Shown piece by piece: positions 7,836-16,543 of a stretch of 64,000 nt of DNA (the stretch's first letter is position 1; every line of letters starts with the position of its first letter). This DNA is from an uncultured Clostridia bacterium. GTDB taxonomy: Bacteria > Bacillota > Clostridia > Christensenellales > Christensenellaceae. The translations under genes and the position numbers were made by a program. Under the pieces are notes generated by a model, which worked only from the letters and a program-made list of their open reading frames with translations, had not been told where the DNA came from and ran no database searches. The stretch lies in assembly GCA_944347775.1 (NCBI GenBank), contig CALVMT010000091.1, positions 1 through 64,000 on the forward strand. The letters run 5' to 3'.

Positions 7836-9086
7836 TTAATCAAAAAGATGGAGAAAATCAAGAGTTGCAAAATAATCTTTTGGTGTTTCTGCACGGCGGA
7901 TGAGTTTAAAGGATCCGTCCTCCTGCAATAAAATTTCCGCAGAACGCAATTTTCCATTATAATTATATCCCATGGAGAAACCATGCGCACCAGTGTCATG
8001 AATATAAATAAGATCGCCAATTTGAATTTCGGGCAGCATACGGTCAATTGCGAATTTATCGTTATTTTCGCATAATCCTCCCGTAACATCATAAAGATGA
8101 TCACTAGGCGCATTTTCTTTGCCTAATACGGTAATATGATGATATGCTTTATATATTGCAGGGCGCATTAAGTTGGCCGCACATGCATCCAAACCGATAT
8201 AGTCTTTGTAGATTTTCTTTTCATGAATAGCAGTAGCAATAAGTGCACCGTGAGGGCCTGTCATATAACGGCCAAGCTCTGTATAAATGGAAAGTTCCAT
8301 GCCGGAAGGGCAAATTACTTTTTGATACGCAGCTTCTACTTTTTTCCCAATTGCAAAGATATCATTTGGGACATCTTCAGGACGGTATGGAATGCCAATG
8401 CCGCCGGAAAGGTTAAGAAAAGCAATATGTGCACCTGTTTGCTTATGGATATCGACGGCTAAATGAAAAAGCAATTCCGCTAATGTAGGATAATAGTCAT
8501 TTGTTAAAGTATTGCTTGCTAGAAAAGAATGAATGCCAAAGTGTTTTACACCCAGAGAAAGCATTTTTTTAATCGCTTTGATGATCTGTTCTTTTGTCAT
8601 TCCATATTTAGCTTCCTGAGGGTGATCCATAATAGCGTTCCCGATAGAAAAACTTCCACCCGGATTAAATCGCAGAGACATTGTTTCGGGCAATGGAAAA
8701 AGTTTAGAAACAGAATCGACATCCGAATAATCATCTAGATTAATAATGGCATGAATTTTATGTGCAAGCATATAGTCTTCACGAGGCGTAGCATTAGAAG
8801 AAAACATTACTTCGTTTCCACTAAAACCTAAAGCTTCGGCCAACATTAGTTCTGTATAGGAAGAGCAGTCAATTCCGCATCCTTCTTCGCGTAAAATATT
8901 AAGTAGAACGGGATTAGGTGCCGCTTTAACCGCGTAATATTCTTTAAATCCGGGATTCCACGAAAATGCTTGATATAAATCCCTTGCAGTTTTGCGAATG
9001 CCTGCTTCATTATAAATATGAAATGGCGTAGGATATTGTGCAGCGATTTGACGGGCTTTCTCCAGAGAGATAAATGGGGACTTCAT
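7836..9086 (-). CDS. lysA: Diaminopimelate-decarboxylase-like PLP enzyme
   Basis: The protein has about 416 residues and a fold-III PLP decarboxylase layout. The PLP lysine lies in KEYYAVKAAPNP near residue 50. A glycine loop LSGGIGIPY comes midway. The phosphate and substrate loop is ELGRYMTGPHG, where the family usually has EPGR. GGLCENNDKFA supplies the catalytic Cys and Asp of the partner subunit, and GAHGFSMGYNYNG is near the C-terminus. DapDC makes lysine from meso-diaminopimelate. The Leu-for-Pro change and isolation from other dap genes leave room for a related amino-acid or carboxynorspermidine decarboxylase. The start is ATG at 9086 with TAGGAGG upstream. A TTG directly before it is a less likely start. 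Confidence 0.8.
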   Translation of the reverse strand: MKSPFISLEKARQIAAQYPTPFHIYNEAGIRKTARDLYQAFSWNPGFKEYYAVKAAPNPVLLNILREEGCGIDCSSYTELMLAEALGFSGNEVMFSSNATPREDYMLAHKIHAIINLDDYSDVDSVSKLFPLPETMSLRFNPGGSFSIGNAIMDHPQEAKYGMTKEQIIKAIKKMLSLGVKHFGIHSFLASNTLTNDYYPTLAELLFHLAVDIHKQTGAHIAFLNLSGGIGIPYRPEDVPNDIFAIGKKVEAAYQKVICPSGMELSIYTELGRYMTGPHGALIATAIHEKKIYKDYIGLDACAANLMRPAIYKAYHHITVLGKENAPSDHLYDVTGGLCENNDKFAIDRMLPEIQIGDLIYIHDTGAHGFSMGYNYNGKLRSAEILLQEDGSFKLIRRAETPKDYFATLDFLHLFD

Positions 9087-9306
9087 CAAATTTATTCCTC
9101 CTAAGATATAGTGATTAAGATGTATAGATTGTTAAAAATAATAAACTGAATTAACTATAAATGGTTAAAGATAACCATGTCAAGAAGAAATTGCAATACG
9201 TAGAAAAAGTTAATTAAAATATAAAAAACATGCTTGCAATTTATTTGCCTTAACTTAATCTTATATCCAAGAAACATGTTATAATCAAAAACGGAGGGAT
9301 GAATTA

Positions 9307-9945
9307 ATGGATGTACATTTGTATTGGACAAAGGTAAATGAGTTGCCACTAATGGTTATTCAGGATCAAATAAACAAGATCCCAAAAGAAAAGCAAGAAA
9401 GAATATCCCGTATGACTAACCCGAAGCGAATAAACGCCAGTCTATGTGCTGAATGGTTATTGCGTTACGGGATAAAAGAACAATACGGGAAAATACCGGA
9501 TATCAGTCTACGCAAAGTTTCTTTAAAAGGGAAGCCTTACTATGCTGATGGGAGGATTTTTTTTAGCTTAAGTCATTCGGGCGATTATGCTTTGGCCGCT
9601 GTTGCTGATCAGCCTGTAGGAGCAGATATTCAGTTGGAAAAGGATGCGGATTATTTAGCTATTGCAAAAAAAATATATGCTTTGGAAGAGCAATTCGCGT
9701 TACATAAAGAAAAAAAGGAAAAAAGAAAACAGCTTTTTTATCAAATTTGGGTATGTAGAGAAAGCGCAGGAAAACGTGAGGGGATGGGGATAAAATCAAC
9801 GCTCCCGTCTTGTGTTTTAAATGGAAAAATACGAATTCCCCAATATTTTTTTTATCGACAAGAAAATATTTATATCGGAGCATACGGAGGAGATCAAGCG
9901 GTGTATTATCTGCACTATGTTGACCCTGTAAAATTTGGTGAATAA
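9307..9945 (+). CDS. Sfp-type 4'-phosphopantetheinyl transferase
   Basis: The 212-residue protein has the Sfp-family core. FFSLSHSGDYALAAVAD (about 90-106) supplies the H-S-G substrate-binding part. VGADIQ (about 110-115) carries the metal-binding Asp. IWVCRESAGKREGMG (about 148-162) corresponds to the W-x-x-K-E-S/A-x-x-K box, with Arg for the first Lys. The enzyme transfers phosphopantetheine from CoA to a serine of a carrier protein. No carrier protein, NRPS or PKS gene is present in the window, so its partner lies elsewhere. The start ATG follows GGAGGGATGAATTA. Confidence 0.88.
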   Translation: MDVHLYWTKVNELPLMVIQDQINKIPKEKQERISRMTNPKRINASLCAEWLLRYGIKEQYGKIPDISLRKVSLKGKPYYADGRIFFSLSHSGDYALAAVADQPVGADIQLEKDADYLAIAKKIYALEEQFALHKEKKEKRKQLFYQIWVCRESAGKREGMGIKSTLPSCVLNGKIRIPQYFFYRQENIYIGAYGGDQAVYYLHYVDPVKFGE

Positions 9946-9955
9946 AAAAGAGTTT

Positions 9956-9972
9956 TGTAAAATCTATGTAAA
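9956..9972 (-). promoter_or_regulatory. Candidate PhoP box upstream of the phosphate transporter
   Basis: TGTAAA occurs at 9956-9961 and 9967-9972 with a 5-base spacer. On the minus strand this is TTTACA-N5-TTTACA, the spacing and near-consensus of the TT(A/T/C)ACA direct repeats bound by PhoP in Bacillus. It lies 111 bases before the pit start. Only two clear repeats are present, and AT-rich DNA produces such matches, so this is a weak call. Confidence 0.3.
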
Positions 9973-10082
9973 ATACTACACAGATTATGAGTTTCTAAAC
10001 GGCTAATTGTTGTCTTTTTGTAAAGAATATGTTAGGATTATATCAACGACAGGTAAAAGTGAGATGAAAGGATGAAAGTATA

Positions 10083-11135
10083 ATGACGCTTACTTTCAGT
10101 GAATTTGTTTCAGGATTTTTTTCAAATCCTGCACTTGCAATTACAGCATTATTGACTATTGGAGTAATTATTGTAAACGGTTGGACGGACGCACCTAACG
10201 CAATTGCAACATGTGTGGCGACAAGAGCAATGAGTCCTAAGGCGGCAGTAGTTATGGCGGCGCTTGGGAATTTCCTTGGTGTTTTTGTGATGACAAAGAT
10301 CAATAATACTGTAGCAATGACTATTTATAATATGGTAGATTTCGGGGGTGACGCGCATGAAGCAATGATTGCTTTATGTGCGGCTTTATTTGCAATTGTA
10401 ACTTGGGCTACGGCAGCATGGGTTTTTGGGATTCCCACAAGCGAAAGTCATGCATTAATTGCAGGTTTATCGGGTGCGGCAATAGCCTTACATAGCAGCT
10501 TAAGTGGTATTAATGGTGCTGAATGGGTCAAAGTAATCTATGGAATAATCTTATCCTCAGCATTGGGCTTTGGCCTAGGTTGGTTAATTGCGAAAGTTAC
10601 ACAGATTATATGTAAAAACAAGGATCGCCGAAAAACAAACAAGTTTTTTAGGATGGCGGAAATAACAGGTGGTGCTGCGTCTGCGTTTATGCATGGAGCT
10701 CAAGACGGTCAAAAATTCATGAGTATCTTTTTATTGGGAATGTGTTTGGTTAAGGGTCAGGGAGATGTAACAGAGTTTGAAATTCCTACTTGGTTGATGA
10801 TTATGTGTTCTGTAGTCATGGGATTGGGTACATCTATGGGAGGCTATAAAATTATTAAGTCCGTTGGTATGGACATGGTAAAGCTGGAGCTTTACCAGGG
10901 TTTTTCAGCGGATTTTGCATCAGTTACTTGTATGTTGGTAGCTTCTTTAACCGGTATGCCTGTTAGCACAACGCATACCAAAACAACGGCGGTAATGGGT
11001 GTCGGTGCGGCAAAACGCTTTAGTTCAGTTAATTGGGACGTAGTCAAAGAAATGGCTTTGGCGTGGGTTTTGACCTTCCCGGGATGTGGTTTGGTCGGAT
11101 ATCTGATGGCAAAATTATTTATGTTTATATTCTAA
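10083..11135 (+). CDS. pit: Inorganic phosphate transporter, PiT family
   Basis: The 350-residue polytopic membrane protein has both PiT signature repeats: an N-terminal GWTDAPNAIATCVATRAM (about 37-54) and a C-terminal GFSADFASVTCMLVASLTG with PVSTTHTKTTAVMGVG (about 273-310). About ten hydrophobic helices are visible. PiT proteins import phosphate as a metal-phosphate complex coupled to protons or sodium. The start ATG follows AAAGGATGAAAGTATA. A PhoU-like gene starts 24 bases downstream, the usual PiT partner arrangement. Confidence 0.95.
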   Translation: MTLTFSEFVSGFFSNPALAITALLTIGVIIVNGWTDAPNAIATCVATRAMSPKAAVVMAALGNFLGVFVMTKINNTVAMTIYNMVDFGGDAHEAMIALCAALFAIVTWATAAWVFGIPTSESHALIAGLSGAAIALHSSLSGINGAEWVKVIYGIILSSALGFGLGWLIAKVTQIICKNKDRRKTNKFFRMAEITGGAASAFMHGAQDGQKFMSIFLLGMCLVKGQGDVTEFEIPTWLMIMCSVVMGLGTSMGGYKIIKSVGMDMVKLELYQGFSADFASVTCMLVASLTGMPVSTTHTKTTAVMGVGAAKRFSSVNWDVVKEMALAWVLTFPGCGLVGYLMAKLFMFIF

Positions 11136-11159
11136 AGAAAAAAGAAAGGACTCTTTGAT

Positions 11160-11789
11160 ATGGCAAGAAAGTCGGGTTTTAACTATTTCCATTCGTTTAT
11201 TTCTATGGCAAATTATGCTTATGAAGCAGCAAAGTATTTAGATAATATTGTAAAGGTATTTGATCCAGCCTCTATGGTTTTATTGGAAAAGGTACAGGGC
11301 ATACATGAGATTGAACATAAAGCGGATGATGAACGTCACGAAGTGATTACCCATTTGACTACCGAGTTTATGACTCCGATTGAACGTGAAGATATTATGG
11401 AGATGGTTCAGAAGTTGGACAATGTAGTTGACCATATTGACGATGTTATGCGTGCTGTCTATATGTTTAATATCAGGACTCTCTCTCCTTCCATCATCTC
11501 TTTTGGAGAACTGATTGTTCGTTGTACAGAAGCGTTAAAGACAACGATGGAGAAGTTTGAAAATTTTCGTAAATCTCGAACTATAAAAGAATATATTGTT
11601 AAAGTAAATGAAATTGAAGATGAAGGAGATGTACTCCATTTAAATTCTATCCATGAGCTGTTTAGTTCGGATATATCTGCAATCGATGTAATTCGCCAAA
11701 ATAAATTATTAGATGACATGGAAAATTGTCTGGATGCATGTGAAGAAGTTGTAGACACCGTTGAACGAATTATGATGAAAAACTCTTGA
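11160..11789 (+). CDS. PhoU-like DUF47 phosphate transport regulator
   Basis: The 209-residue all-helical protein shows the DUF47/PhoU-like pattern, with two related helical bundles carrying acidic metal-binding motifs: EIEHKADDERHEV (about 50-62) and EIEDEGDVLHLNSI (about 150-163). LDNVVDHIDDVM and MENCLDACEEVVDTVE are the matching second helices. Such proteins are encoded beside PiT transporters and are thought to control their activity. It shares an operon with pit (24-base gap, AAAGGA ribosome site) and ends at a strong bidirectional terminator. Confidence 0.92.
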   Translation: MARKSGFNYFHSFISMANYAYEAAKYLDNIVKVFDPASMVLLEKVQGIHEIEHKADDERHEVITHLTTEFMTPIEREDIMEMVQKLDNVVDHIDDVMRAVYMFNIRTLSPSIISFGELIVRCTEALKTTMEKFENFRKSRTIKEYIVKVNEIEDEGDVLHLNSIHELFSSDISAIDVIRQNKLLDDMENCLDACEEVVDTVERIMMKNS

Positions 11790-11800
11790 ATAATTAAACA

Positions 11801-11831
11801 AAAAAGCCAGCCAAAAATGGCTGGCTTTTTT
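11801..11831. terminator. Bidirectional terminator (pit operon / glycan cluster)
   Basis: AAAAAGCCAGCCA, loop AAAA and TGGCTGGCTTTTTT form a 13-bp GC-rich stem with A and T tracts on either side. It serves the rightward pit operon and the leftward glycan cluster whose last gene ends at 11845. Confidence 0.92.
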
Positions 11832-11844
11832 GTTTTCAAAACAT

Positions 11845-13410
11845 TTATTCCGTTCTGCTGTATCTTTTTAAAGAAGATAACTGGTGATAAAGTATACGTT
11901 TTCCAGTAGAGATCAACGCGCGCAGGTTTGCATCACGGCAGTAAGCAATAAGGTTAATTAGGTTTGGGACTACCAGGCAAATACCTGCTTTGAGCAAGAG
12001 GGCCCCAATACCGTATAATGGAAGGAAAGAACATATCCAATAAGTAATATTTAATTGAAAGGCAAGTACAATAATATTTTTAAAAAACATGCGATAATAA
12101 AACCAGGGTGAAGAGACAAAAGCATATTTACAGGTTACAAAAACTTCAATTGTATAGCAGATCAGTAATGTAGTAAGAATCGTACTGATCATAATACCGG
12201 CAAATCCAATTGTTTTTACTAAGGTAATCGAAAGAATTAAATTAGCTGCAGCCTCAAAAATAGGTTTGTAACGATCAGGTCGAAAAATTCCGCATGTCTC
12301 TTTAACTGTTGAAAAAGAAACTCGCATGCCACGAATATAAAAATCAAGGCATATTAATAAAACCAATGGCATACTGAATAAATACTCCTCACCAAAAGCA
12401 AACTCAATAAATGGGTTAAAAAGGCAAAGTAGGCATGTCGTGCAAAATGAATTAATGAGATGCAATAAAAGGTTAAATTTTTTAAAAAGAATGATACGAT
12501 TTTTTGGCGTTTCACTGGCATTATAAATTCCAATACTTGCCTTCATTCCTTCTACTATACTGTTGGTTAGCTGTTGAAGATTTGTTGTAACCATTGTATA
12601 GTTAGAATATAGTCCGGTAGTAGCCAAGTTGATAAAAGCAGAAATAATTAGGTTATCTGTTTGGTAGACAGCAATACTACCTATTTTATGAATAACTAAA
12701 GATTTTGTATTGTTTTTTAAAAGTTGCTTTGTTTGTGTATCTGCTGTAAGTTTTCGATATTTTTTTAAATAAGGATAATTTTTATCTACTATTTTTGAAA
12801 TGACAAGATTTTCTAAAAAGCCAAAAGAAATAATAGCGATAAGGTATACATAATAATTACTGGTTAAAACCAATCCAATAATCTGGGAAACAGCCAGAAG
12901 GACTTTAAATATCATGGTAACAATTGATATTTTAAAGTTCTTTTGATCTGCAAATAACAAAGAACGCTTATACGCAAATAAATAGGAAAGTGCCGAGTTT
13001 AAGACAAATAATAAATAGATAATATGTATATTCGGAATATTTTCAGGCAGATCATTAATAATATATTTAATAAAAGGAAGTAAAATTAATCCCAATATTG
13101 CAACAACGCCAAACATCACATGATATATTTTGGCGTATAGATTCATTAAAGAAGCTATTTCTTTTTCATTTTGTTCGGCTAAAGGTTTATAAAGCGCATA
13201 GATCGCAGCAGTGCCAAAACCAAGTTCGGTAAGCGAAAGAATGGAGATGACATTGGAAAATAATCCATTTAAACCAAGATATTCTTCATTTAAATAGCGC
13301 AAAAAAATGGAACGTGTAAAAAAACTAATTAATATAATGATAATTTGCGATACAATGCCAAATATAGAATTGCGAATACTATTTTGAGTTTTATTCTTGG
13401 TATTTATCAT
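11845..13410 (-). CDS. Polysaccharide flippase (Wzx/MOP superfamily)
   Basis: The 521-residue protein has 12 or more hydrophobic helices. Its N-terminus (SIFGIVSQIIIILISFFTR, LNEEYLGLNGLFSNVISILSLTE) has the form typical of Wzx/PST flippases of Gram-positive capsule and teichoic-type glycan loci. It would flip lipid-linked repeat units across the membrane. It is the last gene of a leftward cluster with a polymerase-like protein and four glycosyltransferases, and starts 21 bases after the preceding transferase stop. Confidence 0.88.
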   Translation of the reverse strand: MINTKNKTQNSIRNSIFGIVSQIIIILISFFTRSIFLRYLNEEYLGLNGLFSNVISILSLTELGFGTAAIYALYKPLAEQNEKEIASLMNLYAKIYHVMFGVVAILGLILLPFIKYIINDLPENIPNIHIIYLLFVLNSALSYLFAYKRSLLFADQKNFKISIVTMIFKVLLAVSQIIGLVLTSNYYVYLIAIISFGFLENLVISKIVDKNYPYLKKYRKLTADTQTKQLLKNNTKSLVIHKIGSIAVYQTDNLIISAFINLATTGLYSNYTMVTTNLQQLTNSIVEGMKASIGIYNASETPKNRIILFKKFNLLLHLINSFCTTCLLCLFNPFIEFAFGEEYLFSMPLVLLICLDFYIRGMRVSFSTVKETCGIFRPDRYKPIFEAAANLILSITLVKTIGFAGIMISTILTTLLICYTIEVFVTCKYAFVSSPWFYYRMFFKNIIVLAFQLNITYWICSFLPLYGIGALLLKAGICLVVPNLINLIAYCRDANLRALISTGKRILYHQLSSLKRYSRTE

Positions 13411-13431
13411 AGCGTTTCCTCTTGACGAATA

Positions 13432-14403
13432 TTACTTTCTAGAGAACCATAAATATAAAAGCCAAGCTGTAAAATGATTTATAGTTAAAAGAAAAAATCC
13501 TTTTAAGCCTGTTTTATAAAAATATGGATTTTGATATGGTTTAGAAAAATTTTCGTGAACCATTTTTTTTGCATGACGATAAGCTTTCCAGAAGATATTA
13601 TGATTCTTAATCTGCGCAGCTGCTTTTAAAAAAGTAGCATATAAATAACGGGTGCAACTATATTGTAACTCTAAATAATATTCTTTAAAGATTTTATTTT
13701 TTTTATAATCTTCCAGAATTGTTGTCCAGATTTTTAAATAATCAAATACTCGATGATCAAAAGTAGATGTAATCGTACCTTCATGTTGTACATACTGATA
13801 AAAAGGCTGGCGGAGTACTCCAATAGAATGTATTCTAGGGAACAGACGATAAAGAAATTCCACATCTTCAAACCAAACAGCAGTTTGGAAGTGCAATCCT
13901 TCATCAAATAGATGACGGTGATATAATTTGTTCCATACTACGGGATAAATGGAAACCAGACTTTTTTTTATTTCGCTTTGCGTATGCAGATCATAATAAA
14001 AATGGGAAGAAAGAGGTTTTATACTTCCGTCTGCAAAAATATAGTTCAGATCGCAGACTACAATATCAAAACCTCCCTCATCCGCCTTTGCAAGCATGGC
14101 AGAGTACATGCCTTTTTCTAAAAAGTCATCACTATCAACAAAAGAAATATATTCACCCTGTGCATGAGCAAGCCCAAAATTGCGGGTATCGCTAGGACCG
14201 CCGTTTGGCTTTTGAAAAATTCGGATTTGTTTAGGGTATGCCTCTGCGTATTGTTGCATAATTGCATATGAGTGGTCCGAACTACCGTCATCAATCACTA
14301 AAATTTCCATATCCGAAATATTTTGTGCAAGAATACTATCAAGGCACTTGGCAAGATATTGCTCTACTTGATAAACAGGAACAATTACACTAAGCTTTTT
14401 CAT
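13432..14403 (-). CDS. Family 2 glycosyltransferase
   Basis: This 323-residue GT2 enzyme has the GT-A fold. The opening strand is LSVIVPVYQVEQYLAKCLDS. IDDGSSDHS binds the nucleotide. GGPSDTRNFGLAHAQGEYISFVDSDD contains the D-x-D. An acidic WFEDVEFLYR motif near residue 160 supplies the probable catalytic base. It probably adds one sugar to the lipid-linked unit of the surface glycan. Acceptor and donor cannot be told from the sequence. The C-terminus has a short hydrophobic, aromatic stretch that may associate with the membrane. Confidence 0.88.
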   Translation of the reverse strand: MKKLSVIVPVYQVEQYLAKCLDSILAQNISDMEILVIDDGSSDHSYAIMQQYAEAYPKQIRIFQKPNGGPSDTRNFGLAHAQGEYISFVDSDDFLEKGMYSAMLAKADEGGFDIVVCDLNYIFADGSIKPLSSHFYYDLHTQSEIKKSLVSIYPVVWNKLYHRHLFDEGLHFQTAVWFEDVEFLYRLFPRIHSIGVLRQPFYQYVQHEGTITSTFDHRVFDYLKIWTTILEDYKKNKIFKEYYLELQYSCTRYLYATFLKAAAQIKNHNIFWKAYRHAKKMVHENFSKPYQNPYFYKTGLKGFFLLTINHFTAWLLYLWFSRK

Positions 14404-14427
14404 GATTAATATTTATATCTCCAAACT

Positions 14428-15387
14428 CTAATGACTGCCTTTACACTTAGCTAAAAATTTGGCTAAGCGGAAATGGCCATTTTTAAGCAGACGGCAATAA
14501 AACCGGAATAGAAAAGGGCGCATTCTATAATAGCTATTGTTTTGCCAATTAGGGTACAATACTTCCAAAGCGCGGATACAAGAATGAATTTCATCAAACT
14601 TATCAAATAAAAGAAAACGGAAAGAGGCGTAATAACAAAGTTGAAATAACATCAAATATTCCAGTTCCTCTTCAAATCCTTTATTGTGTAATAAGGCATA
14701 AATATTTTGACAAGCAGGAATAATTTGAAGGAAGCGTTCGGAATAACGAAAAGATGATGTAATTGAATTTTTGTGTTGGCGGTAACAATAAGCTTCAATA
14801 GGATATAATTTAATTTTATCGGTCAACATGGAAAAAGCTGGAATAACCGCTAAGTCCTCATACCATATTCCAACAGGGAAACGAAGACCTGAGTCTTTCC
14901 ATAACTTGGTCTTAAAAATTCGGCCACAAGGTGTACAATGTGATAGAATAGCTGTTTTTACATTATATTCATGTAAAAATGATGGCAAAGAAGGACGATA
15001 TTCTTTACGGCCGTCTGGATATACCCAAACCTCTTCAAATACGCCAATATCCATTTTATCTTTTTGCATGGATAAAAGAATTTTTTGGTAAGCGCCTTCA
15101 ACTAAATAATCGTCACTGTCAACAAAAGCAAGATATTCTTTAGTACAATATTCTAATCCGCGATTACGGGCAGCGCTTTGCCCCAAATTTTGTTGTGTGA
15201 CGGAACAAAAAATTTTTGGGTATAATTCAACATATCGATCAATAATTTCTTGAGAATGATCAGTAGAACCGTCATTAACTAAAATGACTTCCAAATCATC
15301 TATATTTTGATGCAATAAAGAATCGAGGCATTCTTCCAAATATGCTTCCACATTATATACGGGAACGACAATACTCAAACTAGTCAT
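14428..15387 (-). CDS. Family 2 glycosyltransferase
   Basis: The start ATG at 15387 lies seven bases after GGAGG and overlaps the end of the upstream glycosyltransferase by eight bases. A longer reading frame to 15441 is open but would overlap that gene further and lacks a ribosome site. The 319-residue GT2 protein has LSIVVPVYNVEAYLEECLDS at the start, then VNDGSTDHS, GQSAARNRGLEY and AFVDSDDYL, with WYEDLAVIPAF as the probable base. It resembles the proteins encoded at 13432 and 18093 closely enough to suggest tandem duplication followed by divergence. Confidence 0.88.
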   Translation of the reverse strand: MTSLSIVVPVYNVEAYLEECLDSLLHQNIDDLEVILVNDGSTDHSQEIIDRYVELYPKIFCSVTQQNLGQSAARNRGLEYCTKEYLAFVDSDDYLVEGAYQKILLSMQKDKMDIGVFEEVWVYPDGRKEYRPSLPSFLHEYNVKTAILSHCTPCGRIFKTKLWKDSGLRFPVGIWYEDLAVIPAFSMLTDKIKLYPIEAYCYRQHKNSITSSFRYSERFLQIIPACQNIYALLHNKGFEEELEYLMLFQLCYYASFRFLLFDKFDEIHSCIRALEVLYPNWQNNSYYRMRPFLFRFYCRLLKNGHFRLAKFLAKCKGSH

Positions 15388-16543
15388 TTTTTGCCTCCTT
15401 TGCTTGAAGTTGTAAAAAAAGATGACGCCATTGTTTGACAATCAAATCGGTATGAAATTGTACTGCAAATTCTTTTGCTTCTTTTCCAAGTTGCTTACGT
15501 AACGCTTCTTCCTGCATTAATTGCCCTAAATCATGAACATAGGAATTCTGGTCGCCGTATGGAAGTAATTTTCCGGTATGCGGTTGAATAATTTCTGCAG
15601 CAGATTCACCGTAATCAAAGGCAATAACGGGTAAACCGCATTCATATGCTTCTAAAACGACTAAAGGTAAACCCTCAAAATCCGAAGTCATCATAAAAAG
15701 ACTGTGCTGCAACATTATTTCTTTTGGTGTTGTCGTACTTCCGCAAAGTGAAATTTGCGGATCTTGCAAAACCTTTTGTTCTATATCAGGATCAAGTGTG
15801 CCTATACCATAAAGATTTAAGTGCCAATCCCATAAAGAATAGGCAGCGACAGTTTTTTGAAAAAGCGAAACGATCAGATCCAAGCGCTTTTGTTCACAGA
15901 AGCGCCCAAGAAACAATACCTTTTTTTGTGAAAGATCAGCAACGGTTTTACTGGTAAACGCAATTGGATTATAAATAAAATCACTGTTAGATAATCCAAA
16001 CTTTTTTGCTGCCTCACAAGAAGCACGGGTAAGCCAAATAAATTTACCGAGGCGATCCTTATAGCGCAAAAAGAATTTTCGATAACTACGAAAAAGTAAA
16101 ACATGCTCAAACGTGTTATGAAAATGATTAATGGATCGACTGAGCAATTTTTTGGGTATACAATCTAGTAGTTCATAATGCGAACAGATAATGATATCCG
16201 GGTTAATTGAAGTAAGAAGTTTTGTACATTTTCGAAAGTCTTTCCGCAGTCCAATATCATAAAAAAACCTTTTAGCGATAATAGAAGCTCCGGAAAAAAT
16301 TTTCCCTTTGCGAAAAGCATTTGCGGCGCTTATTAGGCGAGGTGTATCCCAGATTGCTTTATGGTTAATTAATATATTCTTCGCATTTTTCGGATAGGTA
16401 ATTTCGGAGTGAACCACTCCACGGCGCAAAGATACATAATAAACCTCATCGCCATTTTCAAGAAATGCCTGACCTAAAGTTTTGTTAACAATAATGATTC
16501 CGCCTTGCGTATCAATTGTATTTTGAAGAAAAACAATTTTCAT
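15380..16543 (-). CDS. GT4-type (GT-B fold) glycosyltransferase
   Basis: The start ATG at 16543 overlaps the TGA stop of the polymerase-like gene (ATGA). The 387-residue protein begins MKIVFLQNTIDTQGG, the usual nucleotide-independent N-terminal domain of GT4 enzymes. The C-terminal donor-binding domain has KKVLFLGRFCEQKRLDLIV (about 212-230) and SDFEGLPLVVLEAYECGLPVIA (about 290-311), the E-x7-E signature. It would use a UDP- or GDP-sugar to extend the glycan. Confidence 0.88.
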   Translation of the reverse strand: MKIVFLQNTIDTQGGIIIVNKTLGQAFLENGDEVYYVSLRRGVVHSEITYPKNAKNILINHKAIWDTPRLISAANAFRKGKIFSGASIIAKRFFYDIGLRKDFRKCTKLLTSINPDIIICSHYELLDCIPKKLLSRSINHFHNTFEHVLLFRSYRKFFLRYKDRLGKFIWLTRASCEAAKKFGLSNSDFIYNPIAFTSKTVADLSQKKVLFLGRFCEQKRLDLIVSLFQKTVAAYSLWDWHLNLYGIGTLDPDIEQKVLQDPQISLCGSTTTPKEIMLQHSLFMMTSDFEGLPLVVLEAYECGLPVIAFDYGESAAEIIQPHTGKLLPYGDQNSYVHDLGQLMQEEALRKQLGKEAKEFAVQFHTDLIVKQWRHLFLQLQAKEAKND

